DNA from: JBELHR01 sp042091275
Lineage (GTDB): Bacteria; Bacteroidota; Bacteroidia; Flavobacteriales; Flavobacteriaceae
Assembly (NCBI GenBank): GCA_042091275.1
Contig: JBELHR010000003.1
Span: 1 to 64,000, forward strand
DNA length: 64,000 nt
Reading direction: 5' to 3'
Position 1 is the first letter of the stretch. The number at the start of each line of letters is the position of its first letter. Shown piece by piece: positions 34,280 through 42,975 of this stretch. The notes under the pieces were generated by a model. The model was not told the DNA's origin. It did not search any database and saw only the letters and a list, made by a program, of their open reading frames with translations. The translations under genes were made by a program, and so were the position numbers.

Positions 34280-35866
34280 ATGGGAATAATCTCTTTTATA
34301 GCATTTACTTTAGTCGTTGGACTAATATCTTGGTACGCCACTCGAAACACAAACGAAGTCAGTTCTGACGGATATTTTTTAGGGGGAAGAAGTCTAACCG
34401 CTCCTGTTATAGCAGGATCTCTGCTACTGACCAACCTATCGACTGAGCAAATTGTTGGACTTAACGGTTCTGCTTATGAAAGTGGTTTATCTGTTATGGC
34501 ATGGGAGACTCTCGCCGCAATTACCATGGTTGTCACCGCTATATTTTTACTGCCTCGCTATCTAAAAGGAGGAATCACAACGGTACCCGAATTTTTGGCA
34601 GATCGTTTTGACGTACAAACCAAAACCCTAACCTCTGTATTGTTTCTAACTGGCTATGTAGTTGTGCTACTTCCTGTTATTCTCTACTCTGGATCGGTTG
34701 CCATTAGTGGAATGTTTGGAATCCCAGAAATGCTTGGGGTCAGCGATTCCACTGCTATTTGGATCTGTGTCTGGGGAATTGGACTTATCGGTTCTGTCTA
34801 CGCCATATTTGGAGGACTAAAAGCTGTGGCGGTCTCGGATTCTATAAATGCAATTGGACTTTTAACCGGGGGTGTTTTAATTCCTGTATTTGGTTTAATG
34901 GCTATAGGTTCTGGATCTCTCTCGGAGGGAATAGATATTTTAATGACTGCAAACCCAGAAAAATTTCAATCCATGGGCTCGGAATCGGATCCGGTTCCAT
35001 TTCACACTTTATTTACCGGTATGATGTTGGTTCAGCTTTTTTATTGGGGAACAAACCAACAAATTATACAACGCGCACTCGGTGCTAAAAACCTGGCAGA
35101 GGGACAAAAAGGGCTCTTACTAGCCTCTTTTTTTAAAATACTTGGTCCCCTTATCCTAGTGCTACCTGGTATTATTGCCTTCCACCTTTTTGAAGGTAAC
35201 TTATCTTCAGTAGATTTAGCCTATCCCGAACTCGTAAAAGAAGTTTTACCAAAACCACTACTCGGTTTTTTTGCTGCAGTTTTGTTTGGAGCCATATTGA
35301 GTTCCTTTAACTCTGTACTCAATTCTTCGGTGACCCTTTTTGGTATAGATATTTACAAGCAGTATATAAACAAAGAGGCCTCTGAAAAACAAATTGTGAG
35401 TTCCGGAAAGAAATTTGGTCTCTTACTCGCTTTTGGAGCCATGTTTATTGCGCCTCTTGTAGCAAAAGCCGGTGGTTTGTTCGACTATCTTCAAGAAGTA
35501 AATGGAATCTATTCTATTCCAATTTTATCCATAATAATTGTGGGGTATTTGACCAAGCGTGTTCCAGCTGTAGCGGCTAAAACCGGTTTGATTTTGGGAT
35601 CTATTCTCTATGTGCTATCTCAGTTTCTACTAAAACCTTATATGGAAAGTCAGGGGCAAGAGTATTGGCATTACTTAGATGTGATGGCTATTTTATTTGC
35701 CCTTAACATCGCTATTATGTTACTTATCGGAAAACTTAAACCTCGATCTGAAGACTTTAAGCTTAAGTATACAGAAAAAGTAAATATCCAGCCCTATAAA
35801 TATGTTTGGCCAGTAGGATTATCTGTATGCGCCATTGTTATCTCTATTTACATATACTTTGCCTAA
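34280..35866 (+). CDS. Sodium:solute symporter (SSS/SLC5 family)
   Basis: An inner-membrane sodium-coupled importer, 528 residues with about fourteen hydrophobic segments. DGYFLGGRSLTAPVIAGSLLLTNLSTEQIVGLNGSAYE matches the N-terminal core of sugar-type members such as vSGLT and YidK (broken here into two shorter recognisable parts, FLGGRSLTAP and LSTEQIVGLNGSAYE). GLKAVAVSDSINAIGLL and FGAILSSFNSVLNSSVTLF are further family motifs. The galactokinase-like gene starts at the base after its stop codon, which supports a sugar as substrate. It follows the fusion gene by 39 bases. Confidence 0.9.
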   Translation: MGIISFIAFTLVVGLISWYATRNTNEVSSDGYFLGGRSLTAPVIAGSLLLTNLSTEQIVGLNGSAYESGLSVMAWETLAAITMVVTAIFLLPRYLKGGITTVPEFLADRFDVQTKTLTSVLFLTGYVVVLLPVILYSGSVAISGMFGIPEMLGVSDSTAIWICVWGIGLIGSVYAIFGGLKAVAVSDSINAIGLLTGGVLIPVFGLMAIGSGSLSEGIDILMTANPEKFQSMGSESDPVPFHTLFTGMMLVQLFYWGTNQQIIQRALGAKNLAEGQKGLLLASFFKILGPLILVLPGIIAFHLFEGNLSSVDLAYPELVKEVLPKPLLGFFAAVLFGAILSSFNSVLNSSVTLFGIDIYKQYINKEASEKQIVSSGKKFGLLLAFGAMFIAPLVAKAGGLFDYLQEVNGIYSIPILSIIIVGYLTKRVPAVAAKTGLILGSILYVLSQFLLKPYMESQGQEYWHYLDVMAILFALNIAIMLLIGKLKPRSEDFKLKYTEKVNIQPYKYVWPVGLSVCAIVISIYIYFA

Positions 35867-37027
35867 ATGAACTTCAATCTTCTAGCAAAGTTAAGGGAGA
35901 TAAGCAGTAAAAAGTCGAATCGACCTCAGCGTGAAATATTTGCGCCAGGAAGAGTAAACATTATAGGAGAACACCTAGATTACAACGGAGGATCTGTTCT
36001 TCCGTTCAGTATTGACAAGGGGATTTATAGTATAATTAGTAAAAGTGAGGATTTTGAATTATTTGCACTGGATCTCCGGGAAAAATTCAAGTTTAAGAAC
36101 TCTGAGGAATTTGACCTCAACAAAAGCTCTTGGCTCAATTATGTTTTAGGGGTTTATCTACTTCTAAAGAAAGATCACCCTAAAATTCAGGGATTTCACT
36201 TCAGCTTTTGCAGCGATATGCCCTCAGGAGCAGGGCTTTCATCCTCTGCGGCACTTTGCAATTCTGTGGTATATGGTCTCAATATTCTATATGAGCTGAA
36301 CCTGTCTAAACTTGAAATGGCAAAAGTCTCCCAATCCGCAGAACAACTTTATGCAGGAGTAAATTGCGGAATAATGGATCCTTACGCCTCTCTATTCGGC
36401 AAAAAGGACAATGCTATTCTCCTAAATTGTCAAAGCCTAGAAAGTGAATATATTCCGATGATTTTACCCAGTCACAAATGGATACTCTTTGATACTGGAA
36501 AACCCCATCAACTAAACGACTCTCCATATAACAACAGAAAAGAAATCTGTAAACGCTCTTTGCAGAAAATCAATCAACACGGTTATCAAATAGAGAATCT
36601 CTGTCAATTAGATCTCAAAAACATAGGGTCTATTCGAGAATTTCTAAACGAGAATGAATTTAGAAAATCGAGCTACGTCATTCAGGAGAATGGGCGTGTT
36701 CAATTGGCAATCTCCGCACTGAAATCTCAGGACCTGGAAACCCTAGGTGCTTTACTTTTTGAATCCCACGATGGACTGCGCAAATCTTACGAGGTAAGTA
36801 GCGCAGAGTTAGATTTTTTAGTAGATTTAGGCAAAATCCAAAATGGTGTAAAAGGTGCTCGTTTGGTAGGTGCTGGGTTTGGCGGATGCGTATTGGCTCT
36901 AGTGGATGCTGACCTAAAAAAACAAATAACCGAGAAATTTAAAGAACAATTTTATTCTAAATTCAACAGACAATTGAACATTTACTACCCATCTTCGGGT
37001 ACAGGTGTATATGAAATAGTAAACTAA
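35867..37027 (+). CDS. galK: Galactokinase-type GHMP sugar kinase
   Basis: Phosphorylates galactose at C1 for the Leloir pathway. The 386-residue protein has the GalK signature APGRVNIIGEHLDYNGG, the ATP loop SGAGLSSSAAL, the catalytic Asp in NCGIMDPYASLFGKKD and GAGFGGCVLAL near the end. Differences from E. coli GalK (Leu for Thr in GEHTDYN, Pro for Gln in GIMDQ) leave room for another sugar. It abuts the symporter gene directly. No galT, galE or galM is nearby, so the fate of the sugar phosphate cannot be read here. Confidence 0.82.
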   Translation: MNFNLLAKLREISSKKSNRPQREIFAPGRVNIIGEHLDYNGGSVLPFSIDKGIYSIISKSEDFELFALDLREKFKFKNSEEFDLNKSSWLNYVLGVYLLLKKDHPKIQGFHFSFCSDMPSGAGLSSSAALCNSVVYGLNILYELNLSKLEMAKVSQSAEQLYAGVNCGIMDPYASLFGKKDNAILLNCQSLESEYIPMILPSHKWILFDTGKPHQLNDSPYNNRKEICKRSLQKINQHGYQIENLCQLDLKNIGSIREFLNENEFRKSSYVIQENGRVQLAISALKSQDLETLGALLFESHDGLRKSYEVSSAELDFLVDLGKIQNGVKGARLVGAGFGGCVLALVDADLKKQITEKFKEQFYSKFNRQLNIYYPSSGTGVYEIVN

Positions 37028-37031
37028 ACTT

Positions 37032-38333
37032 ATGAAAGAACCAATATTTACGGACGACGTTATCGTCTTTGGCCTGCTTATGATTTGCTTGGGCTTTACC
37101 TTTTATACTTCCAGTCTAAAACAAGGATTTTGGTCCAAGTATTACAAAGTTATCCCGGCACTTTTGATGTGTTATTTATTACCTGCCATATTGAGTTCAG
37201 TAGGACTGATAGCACCGGAGTGGTTTACTGTAAATGAACTAAACCAAAAGATACAGCATCAATCGGAGCTCTACAATGTGGCAAAAAACTACCTCCTTCC
37301 CGCTGCTCTGATATTAATGACGCTGAGTATAGACTTGAAAGCAGTCTTTAATCTCGGTCCAAAAGCCCTAATCATGTTTTTCACAGGAACTGTTGGAATC
37401 ATAATTGGAGGTCCAATTGCGCTATTAGTACTTTCACTAATATCACCTGAAATCTTATCAGGAGCTGGCCCAGACGAAGTTTGGAGAGGTCTAGCGACCA
37501 TAGCTGGAAGTTGGATAGGCGGAGGTGCCAACCAAACCGCTATGTATGAAATATACGGTTACAATCCGCAAAAGTATGGTGCAATGGTATTTGTAGATAT
37601 TATCGTAGCAAATATCTGGATGGCTGTTTTACTTTTTGGAATTGGAAAATCGGCAGCTATTGACAAATGGCTCAAGGCGGATAATTCGGCTATTGAAGCT
37701 CTAAAGTCAAAGATGAGTAATTATTCCGAAAGTGTTCAACGTGAAGCCACCTTGACAGATTATATGATTGTTCTTGGAATAGCATTTTTTGGGGTGGGAA
37801 TAGCCCATTTTGGCGCTCAAGGCATGACTGCCTTTCTCAAATCGAATTTTAGTTCCATTCAAGATCCTGCTCATTTTCTAAGTTTTTTAAATTCGAAATT
37901 CTTTTGGATGATTTCCATTGCAACCTTGCTCGGAATCCTACTCTCTTATACTCCGATAAAAAAGTTTGAAGGTATGGGAGCCAGTAAAATTGGATCGGTT
38001 TTTATCTATATCCTAGTTGCTACAATTGGAATGAAAATGGATCTCACTCAAATATTTGACAATCCAATTTTATTAGTTATTGGTCTATTGTGGATGCTAA
38101 TTCACGTTCTATTGATGTTTGGTGTTGCAAAAATTATAAGAGCACCCTATTTTTTCCTTGCCGTAGGCTCCAAAGCAAATATTGGTGGGGCTGCAAGTGC
38201 ACCCGTTATAGCAGCAGCTTTTCACCCTTCTCTTGCGACTGTCGGAGTCTTGTTAGCGGTGATGGGTTATGCAGTTGGTACGTTCGGAGCCATCCTATGT
38301 GCGCAACTTATGGAATTAGTAAGTCAAGTGTAG
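37032..38333 (+). CDS. DUF819 family membrane protein
   Basis: A 433-residue polytopic protein of about eleven hydrophobic segments. Diagnostic stretches are YLLPAALILMTLSIDLKAV, GTVGIIIGGPIALLVL, the WIGGGANQTAMYEIYGY box and SKANIGGAASAPVIAAAFHPSL near the C terminus. DUF819 proteins resemble secondary transporters and are sometimes linked to sugar or amino-sugar uptake, but no substrate is established. It follows galK by four bases and probably ends the operon that begins at 30381. Confidence 0.88.
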   Translation: MKEPIFTDDVIVFGLLMICLGFTFYTSSLKQGFWSKYYKVIPALLMCYLLPAILSSVGLIAPEWFTVNELNQKIQHQSELYNVAKNYLLPAALILMTLSIDLKAVFNLGPKALIMFFTGTVGIIIGGPIALLVLSLISPEILSGAGPDEVWRGLATIAGSWIGGGANQTAMYEIYGYNPQKYGAMVFVDIIVANIWMAVLLFGIGKSAAIDKWLKADNSAIEALKSKMSNYSESVQREATLTDYMIVLGIAFFGVGIAHFGAQGMTAFLKSNFSSIQDPAHFLSFLNSKFFWMISIATLLGILLSYTPIKKFEGMGASKIGSVFIYILVATIGMKMDLTQIFDNPILLVIGLLWMLIHVLLMFGVAKIIRAPYFFLAVGSKANIGGAASAPVIAAAFHPSLATVGVLLAVMGYAVGTFGAILCAQLMELVSQV

Positions 38334-38351
38334 CAGTTTAGGCTAATTTCC

Positions 38352-38381
38352 TTGTGATTATTAAAAAAAAGAAGATATTTG
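38352..38381 (+). promoter_or_regulatory. Candidate promoter of the DUF4369 gene
   Basis: TTG (38352-38354), then 19 bases, then GATATTTG (38374-38381), one mismatch from TAnnTTTG, 29 bases before the ATG at 38411. Confidence 0.5.
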
Positions 38382-38410
38382 CAGCTCTTTAATTTGAACC
38401 TATTCAACCT

Positions 38411-39097
38411 ATGAAAAAGTTATTTACTATTCTTGTCCTTAGTGCTTTGTTATCGAGCTGTGATTCGAGTCCAAAACACAATATGTTTGTAAATGGAAGT
38501 GTTCAAGGATTAAAAAAAGGAACGCTTTATTTACAAAAAGTAGAGGACTCCTTATTTGTTTCAGTGGATTCCCTAGAAGTTGCAGGAAATGGTAACTTTA
38601 AAATGAGTGCCTATTTAGAAGATGCGGAAATGTATTTTCTAAACTTAGATAACAATCCCAATTTCAACCTAGCCTTCTTCGGTGAACCTGGAAATATAAC
38701 GGTTAATACCAATCTAGAAGATTTTGCCTTAGATGCAAAAGTTGCAGGATCCAAAAACCAAGCGCTTTTGGAAGACTATAACAAAATGGCTAAAAGATTC
38801 AACAATGCAAGACTCGATATTGTAAAAGCTGGATTTGAGGCACAACAGAGTCAAGACGCAAAAAAAATAGACAGTTTAAATAAGGCTTCTGAAAATTTAA
38901 TCATTCGAAGATATTATTACACAACTAATTTTGCTGTGAATAATGGAGATTATGAAGTTGCCCCTTACCTCGGTTTGACCGAACTATACAACGCGACCAA
39001 TAAATTACTCGACACCATAGAGACTTCCATGAGTCCGGAAGTTGGAAACTCGAAATACGGGCGAGCATTAAAGACCTTGATAGAATCTAGAAAATAA
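38411..39097 (+). CDS. DUF4369 domain lipoprotein
   Basis: A 228-residue lipoprotein with signal MKKLFTILVLSALLSSC (Cys17). The mature part begins with the DUF4369 beta-sandwich: NGSVQGLKKGTLYLQKVEDS, VDSLEVAGNGNFKM and a FNLAFFGEPGNITV stretch. DUF4369 is often the N-terminal half of TlpA-like thiol oxidoreductases, but here no thioredoxin domain follows; only a helical tail of about 110 residues is present. Likely outer-membrane or periplasmic; function unknown. It has its own promoter and terminator. Confidence 0.85.
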   Translation: MKKLFTILVLSALLSSCDSSPKHNMFVNGSVQGLKKGTLYLQKVEDSLFVSVDSLEVAGNGNFKMSAYLEDAEMYFLNLDNNPNFNLAFFGEPGNITVNTNLEDFALDAKVAGSKNQALLEDYNKMAKRFNNARLDIVKAGFEAQQSQDAKKIDSLNKASENLIIRRYYYTTNFAVNNGDYEVAPYLGLTELYNATNKLLDTIETSMSPEVGNSKYGRALKTLIESRK

Positions 39098-39127
39098 AAA
39101 AAGCCCTCAATCGAGGGCTTTTTTTTA
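39096..39127. terminator. Bidirectional terminator
   Basis: AAGCCCTC (39101-39108) pairs with GAGGGCTT (39113-39120), with A-rich and T-rich flanks, between the convergent DUF4369 and DUF4442 genes. The T run overlaps the last codon of the latter. Confidence 0.92.
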
Positions 39128-39580
39128 TCGTTTTGTTTTCTTTTTAATACTCCAAGTATAGCTGTAATTGGAAACTATTTGATTATCCTCATTTCTTCCA
39201 GTGGATCGCATGGTCAATACGACTCCCTCACCGGTCTCTAAAGCCTGCTCAATAGCGTCATCTACTAAGTGCCCATCTTCGCAAACAAATCGAATTCTTC
39301 CTGTAGCCTTCTTTACGAACTCTCCCTCGTGCTTTACAACCAACATGGAAAAAGCCTCTTTTCGGATACTGAGCTTTTTGATCAAAAGCGCACCTGTACT
39401 GAGTTCTGAGGCCATAGATTGAACCGCAAAATACATAGATTTGAAAGGATTTTGATTAATCCATCGATGCTTAACCCCCACTACACAAAGGTCGTTTGTA
39501 ATTTCTTTTACCCGAACTCCACAGATAAATGCTGAGGGTAATTTTAGAGTCAAAAAGGAATTAAGTTTACTAGGAGTCAT
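39125..39580 (-). CDS. DUF4442 hotdog-fold protein
   Basis: About 151 residues, hotdog fold of the DUF4442 family, related to acyl-CoA thioesterases. Conserved stretches are LKLPSAFICGVRVKEI, HRWINQNPFKSMYFAVQSMA (the fold's central helix, with the Asn-Pro pair) and GRIRFVCEDG. The start at MTPSKLNSF (39580) is preferred to the longer frame from 39616 because homologues begin just before this motif. Acyl-CoA substrate unknown. Cytoplasmic. Confidence 0.82.
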   Translation of the reverse strand: MTPSKLNSFLTLKLPSAFICGVRVKEITNDLCVVGVKHRWINQNPFKSMYFAVQSMASELSTGALLIKKLSIRKEAFSMLVVKHEGEFVKKATGRIRFVCEDGHLVDDAIEQALETGEGVVLTMRSTGRNEDNQIVSNYSYTWSIKKKTKR

Positions 39581-39665
39581 AAGTTTTTTTCCAAAAGTAA
39601 CATAATTTTCAAACAATCAAAATGTTAATTATATGTTAAATAACCATATAAGAAGGTACTTTGTA

Positions 39666-39697
39666 TTGCATAATACCTTTCTTTATATGTATATTTG
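39666..39697 (+). promoter_or_regulatory. Promoter of the DUF4870-PadR-PspC operon
   Basis: TTG (39666-39668), then 21 bases, then TATATTTG (39690-39697), exact TAnnTTTG. An ATG at 39725, just before the Ns, may be the start of the DUF4870 gene. Confidence 0.65.
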
Positions 39698-39730
39698 TTA
39701 TAGATAATACCAAACCAAACATATATGCCT

Positions 39731-39830
39731 NNNNNNNNNNNNNNNNNNNNNNNNNNNNNNNNNNNNNNNNNNNNNNNNNNNNNNNNNNNNNNNNNNNNNN
39801 NNNNNNNNNNNNNNNNNNNNNNNNNNNNNN
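39731..39830. other. Assembly gap of 100 Ns without duplicated flanks
   Basis: Exactly 100 Ns, the conventional size for a gap of unknown length. Unlike the other two gaps the flanks share no repeat, so sequence is really missing, including the start of the DUF4870 gene. Confidence 0.9.
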
Positions 39831-40280
39831 GATTTAAATAACGCTTCTCTAATCCATTTTTCGGCTTTGATTAATTACTTAATCCCGATTTGGGGCGTAA
39901 TTGGTCCCCTCATCTTTTGGAGCTTAAAAAAAGATCAAAGCAGATTCCTCGACGATCAAGGGAGACGTGCAATTAATTTTAATTTGAGTTTTACCTTATA
40001 TGCCTATATCCTCGGAACAACTTCCGTACTATTTTTCTTTAATAAAATAGATAACCTATCGTTTAACTTTTTAAAACCAAACCATTTCCATTATGATTCA
40101 TTTACTACAACATTTAGTCAATTTGATTTTAACCTTTTTCACTTCCTTGGGATAACAAGTATTGTTGCCTTGATCGAATTAATTCGGGTAGTTCTCGTAT
40201 GCAACGCAGGTCTTCAGATCAGAAAAGGGAATTCCATATACTACCCTTTAAGTATTAACTTTTTAAAAATAAATCCATAG
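39831..40280 (+). CDS. DUF4870 membrane protein (5' end lost in gap)
   Basis: The frame is open from the first base after the Ns (DLNNASLIHFSALINYLIP), so the TTG at 39867 is internal and the real start lies in or before the gap. The DUF4870 pattern is clear: HFSALINYLIPIWGVIGPL, a WSLKKDQSRFLDDQGRRAINF loop, then two more hydrophobic segments. Small four-helix membrane proteins of this family often sit with PspC and PadR genes. It is separated from padR by five bases. Function unknown. Confidence 0.8.
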   Translation, partial: DLNNASLIHFSALINYLIPIWGVIGPLIFWSLKKDQSRFLDDQGRRAINFNLSFTLYAYILGTTSVLFFFNKIDNLSFNFLKPNHFHYDSFTTTFSQFDFNLFHFLGITSIVALIELIRVVLVCNAGLQIRKGNSIYYPLSINFLKINP

Positions 40281-40285
40281 AACTT

Positions 40286-40621
40286 ATGAAAATTGAAAAT
40301 GCAAAAGCGCAGATGCGTAAGGGAGTTCTGGAATATTGTATCTTATCCCTGCTCGTGGATAAAGACGCTTATACCTCGGAGATATTATCCACTCTCAAAG
40401 ATTCAGAGATGATTGTAGTGGAAGGGACAATATACCCCCTTCTAACAAGACTGAAGAATGCGGGCTTGCTCGCCTATAGATGGGAAGAATCAACCTCCGG
40501 ACCACCGAGAAAATATTATGCTTTAACCGAAACTGGAAAACTCTTTTTAAAGGAACTAGACCAGAGTTGGAAACACCTTATCAAATCCGTAAACAATATT
40601 ACCGAACCAAAAAAGAAATAA
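40286..40621 (+). CDS. PadR family transcriptional regulator
   Basis: A 111-residue winged-helix repressor. The N-terminal half MRKGVLEYCILSLLVDKDAYTSEIL and VVEGTIYPLLTRLKNAGLL forms the DNA-recognition helix and the PPRKYYALTETG wing is typical of the family. A short C-terminal helix mediates dimerisation. PadR proteins usually repress their own operon, so the promoter upstream of the DUF4870 gene is the likely target; that is inference. It is followed two bases later by the PspC-domain gene. Confidence 0.92.
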   Translation: MKIENAKAQMRKGVLEYCILSLLVDKDAYTSEILSTLKDSEMIVVEGTIYPLLTRLKNAGLLAYRWEESTSGPPRKYYALTETGKLFLKELDQSWKHLIKSVNNITEPKKK

Positions 40622-40622
40622 A

Positions 40623-42191
40623 ATGAACAAGACAATAAATATAAACTTAGGAGGAATATTTTTCCATATAGACGAGCAGGCATACACGGCCCTTCGAACC
40701 TATTTGGATAGAATTAGTAGGTCGCTCTCGGAGGATTCCCAAGGTAAAGAAGAAATTATTAACGATATCGAAATGCGTATATCAGAAATCCTTTCCGAGC
40801 GCATAAAAGATAGCCGTCAAGTGGTATCTCTAAACGACATTGAAGATATTATTCAGATCATGGGTAAACCCGAGGACTATGAGATAGAATCCGACTATAC
40901 TGCAGAAACGCCTCCCTATTCTGGAAGAAGAACTTCTAACAGAAAGTTATATAGAGATGCAGACGACAGCTTTATGGGTGGGGTTTGTTCTGGTTTAGGA
41001 CATTATTTTGGAATAGAAGCCATATGGTTAAGACTTCTTTTTCTAGTCCTATTTTTCGGATTAGGAACTGGACTTGTCTTATACTTTATACTCTGGATTC
41101 TGATACCTCAAGCCATTACAACGGCAGAAAAACTGGAAATGGAAGGTAGTAGAGTCGATATTAACAACATCGAAAAGCGAGTTAGACAAGAATATAACGA
41201 CTTGGAACAGCGCGTGAGAGATGGAGATTATGTCAATAAGACCAAAAATGGTTTTCAAAGTTTCCTCGATAGCCTGGGAAAGCTTTTAGTCGGACTTCTT
41301 AGATTTTTTACTAAGATTTTCGGCGTAATCTTTATAATTACAGGAGCATTTGGACTTTTAGGAATTATAATAGCTGGTTTTACTGCAGGTGGAATAGGTA
41401 TTTTAGATATGGGACAAGACAGTATCATCTATCCTTATTTCTTTTACGATAGCATCTTGCCTTTTTGGGTCTTGATTTCAACTTTTGCAATCTTAGCTGC
41501 GGTTCCATTTATCCTATTCTTTGCGTTGGGAATGGGAATACTTACCAACCGAAATCCTGTGGGTAAAGTAACTGGTTTTACACTTCTAGGTCTGTGGTTA
41601 GCAGCTCTTTTTATAGTATCCTTTGCAGCGGCTGAATACGCTAATTTACACAATGTGAAGAGGGAGTTTTCAACAGAATACGAGTTATCGATTGAGCCGG
41701 GTGATACTCTAAATTTAACCATGAGGAATAATTCAAAATTGATAGGTTACGACGATTTACTGTATCGCGAAGAAAACAAGCTCGTAGAAATTGATGGTAT
41801 GGATCAAGTTTACAGCGATAATATTAATTTAAATATTGTCAATTCAGAGAGTAATAGAGCGTATTATACCATTACAAAAGAGGCTTTTGGGAAAAACTCA
41901 AATACGGCTAGACGCAATGCTAGACAACTAGAATTTGGTCATCGATCCGATGAAAATACACTAGAAATAAATGGCTACTTTCTGGGAGAATTAAAAAATT
42001 ATAACGACGAACTCGAAATAGATGTAACAATTTACCTTCCAGACTCGTCTACTATATATCTGGACAGGAAAACGACAAAATTCTTAAACAGAACAGATAA
42101 TAAACAAGGTTTAAACTCGAGAGAATTGGTAGATCACCATTTTCAAATGAACTCGGGAGATCTAAATTGTCTGGATTGCAATCTTAATTAA
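40623..42191 (+). CDS. PspC domain membrane protein
   Basis: A 522-residue protein. Residues 1-100 form an N-terminal cytoplasmic region (NINLGGIFFHIDEQAY, ending in the GKPEDYE box). The PspC domain is at about 115-180 (KLYRDADDSFMGGVCSGLG, EAIWLRLLFLVLFFG, LWILIPQA). Three further hydrophobic segments lie at about 225-260, 278-300 and 315-340, followed by a C-terminal outer domain of about 180 residues rich in charged strands. PspC senses envelope stress in the phage-shock response. Together with PadR and the GIN protein it suggests a regulated envelope module. Confidence 0.9.
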   Translation: MNKTININLGGIFFHIDEQAYTALRTYLDRISRSLSEDSQGKEEIINDIEMRISEILSERIKDSRQVVSLNDIEDIIQIMGKPEDYEIESDYTAETPPYSGRRTSNRKLYRDADDSFMGGVCSGLGHYFGIEAIWLRLLFLVLFFGLGTGLVLYFILWILIPQAITTAEKLEMEGSRVDINNIEKRVRQEYNDLEQRVRDGDYVNKTKNGFQSFLDSLGKLLVGLLRFFTKIFGVIFIITGAFGLLGIIIAGFTAGGIGILDMGQDSIIYPYFFYDSILPFWVLISTFAILAAVPFILFFALGMGILTNRNPVGKVTGFTLLGLWLAALFIVSFAAAEYANLHNVKREFSTEYELSIEPGDTLNLTMRNNSKLIGYDDLLYREENKLVEIDGMDQVYSDNINLNIVNSESNRAYYTITKEAFGKNSNTARRNARQLEFGHRSDENTLEINGYFLGELKNYNDELEIDVTIYLPDSSTIYLDRKTTKFLNRTDNKQGLNSRELVDHHFQMNSGDLNCLDCNLN

Positions 42192-42209
42192 CAAAATAAA
42201 AACCAAGCT

Positions 42210-42926
42210 ATGAAAACAATTAAAAGTTTTAGTCTAATTGCATTTGTTGCCTTATTTGTTTCATCCTGTATCAGTTTTAACGGAATGCAAGGAAATGGAA
42301 ATGTAGTAAGAGAGAACAGAAACATTCAAGAGGATTTCGATGCTATATCCATAAGTACCGGGATTAGTGCACGTCTTATAACTGGAGAAGCTTCAGAGGT
42401 TATTGTAGAATCAGATGAAAACCTTCAAGAGATGATAATTACAGAAGTTGAAGATGGGGTTCTAAAAGTATATAGTAAAGGGAATATCTGGGGAAGGAGT
42501 ACCAGAAAAGTCTATATTAAAATGCCTAGAGTAGAAAGTATCAGTTCTCAAAGTGGAAGTAATGTTAAATCTGAATATCCTATTTCTGCATCTGATCTTA
42601 TGTTGAGCTCTTCGAGCGGAAGTCGAATTGATGTGGAACTAAACGCAAAATTCGTCGATGCAGATGTAAGTAGCGGTAGTAGTATTATTTTAAAAGGTTC
42701 AGCAGACCAAATAAAAGCAGACGCAAGCAGTGGTTCTAGTATTAACGGTAGAGCACTCACAGCAGAAGAGGCGGAATTAGACGTAAGCAGCGGTGCATCT
42801 ATTAGAGTAGATGTCAGTAAATTCTTAAAAGCATCCGCTTCGAGTGGTGGTTCCATTAGATACACTGGATCACCGGATCAAATATCGGAATCTTCTTCCT
42901 CCGGAGGAAGTGTTTCCGGGAGTTAG
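42210..42926 (+). CDS. Head GIN domain (DUF2807) lipoprotein
   Basis: A 238-residue lipoprotein (signal MKTIKSFSLIAFVALFVSSC, Cys20). The mature part begins GNGNVVRENRNIQEDFDAISIS, the G-I-N head, and then runs into a beta-helical array of short serine/glycine units (SSSSGSRIDVEL, DVSSGSSIILKG, ADASSGSSI, DVSSGASIRV, SASSGGSIRY). Such right-handed beta helices are exported and cell-surface or periplasmic; the GIN domain has no known reaction. It follows the PspC gene by 18 bases and ends the operon at a strong terminator. Confidence 0.9.
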   Translation: MKTIKSFSLIAFVALFVSSCISFNGMQGNGNVVRENRNIQEDFDAISISTGISARLITGEASEVIVESDENLQEMIITEVEDGVLKVYSKGNIWGRSTRKVYIKMPRVESISSQSGSNVKSEYPISASDLMLSSSSGSRIDVELNAKFVDADVSSGSSIILKGSADQIKADASSGSSINGRALTAEEAELDVSSGASIRVDVSKFLKASASSGGSIRYTGSPDQISESSSSGGSVSGS

Positions 42927-42930
42927 TCAG

Positions 42931-42962
42931 AAAAAAAGGTGCTCAGTGAGCACCTTTTTTTT
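42931..42962. terminator. Bidirectional terminator
   Basis: AAAAAAAGGTGCTCA pairs with TGAGCACCTTTTTTT, separating the GIN operon from the convergent DUF1254 gene. Confidence 0.93.
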
Positions 42963-42975
42963 ATAAGCCTAAATA

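Noticed and set aside
42600..42900. Serine/glycine repeats in the GIN protein as a DNA tandem repeat or minisatellite
   Set aside because: The units are degenerate at DNA level and follow the beta-helix register of the DUF2807 family.
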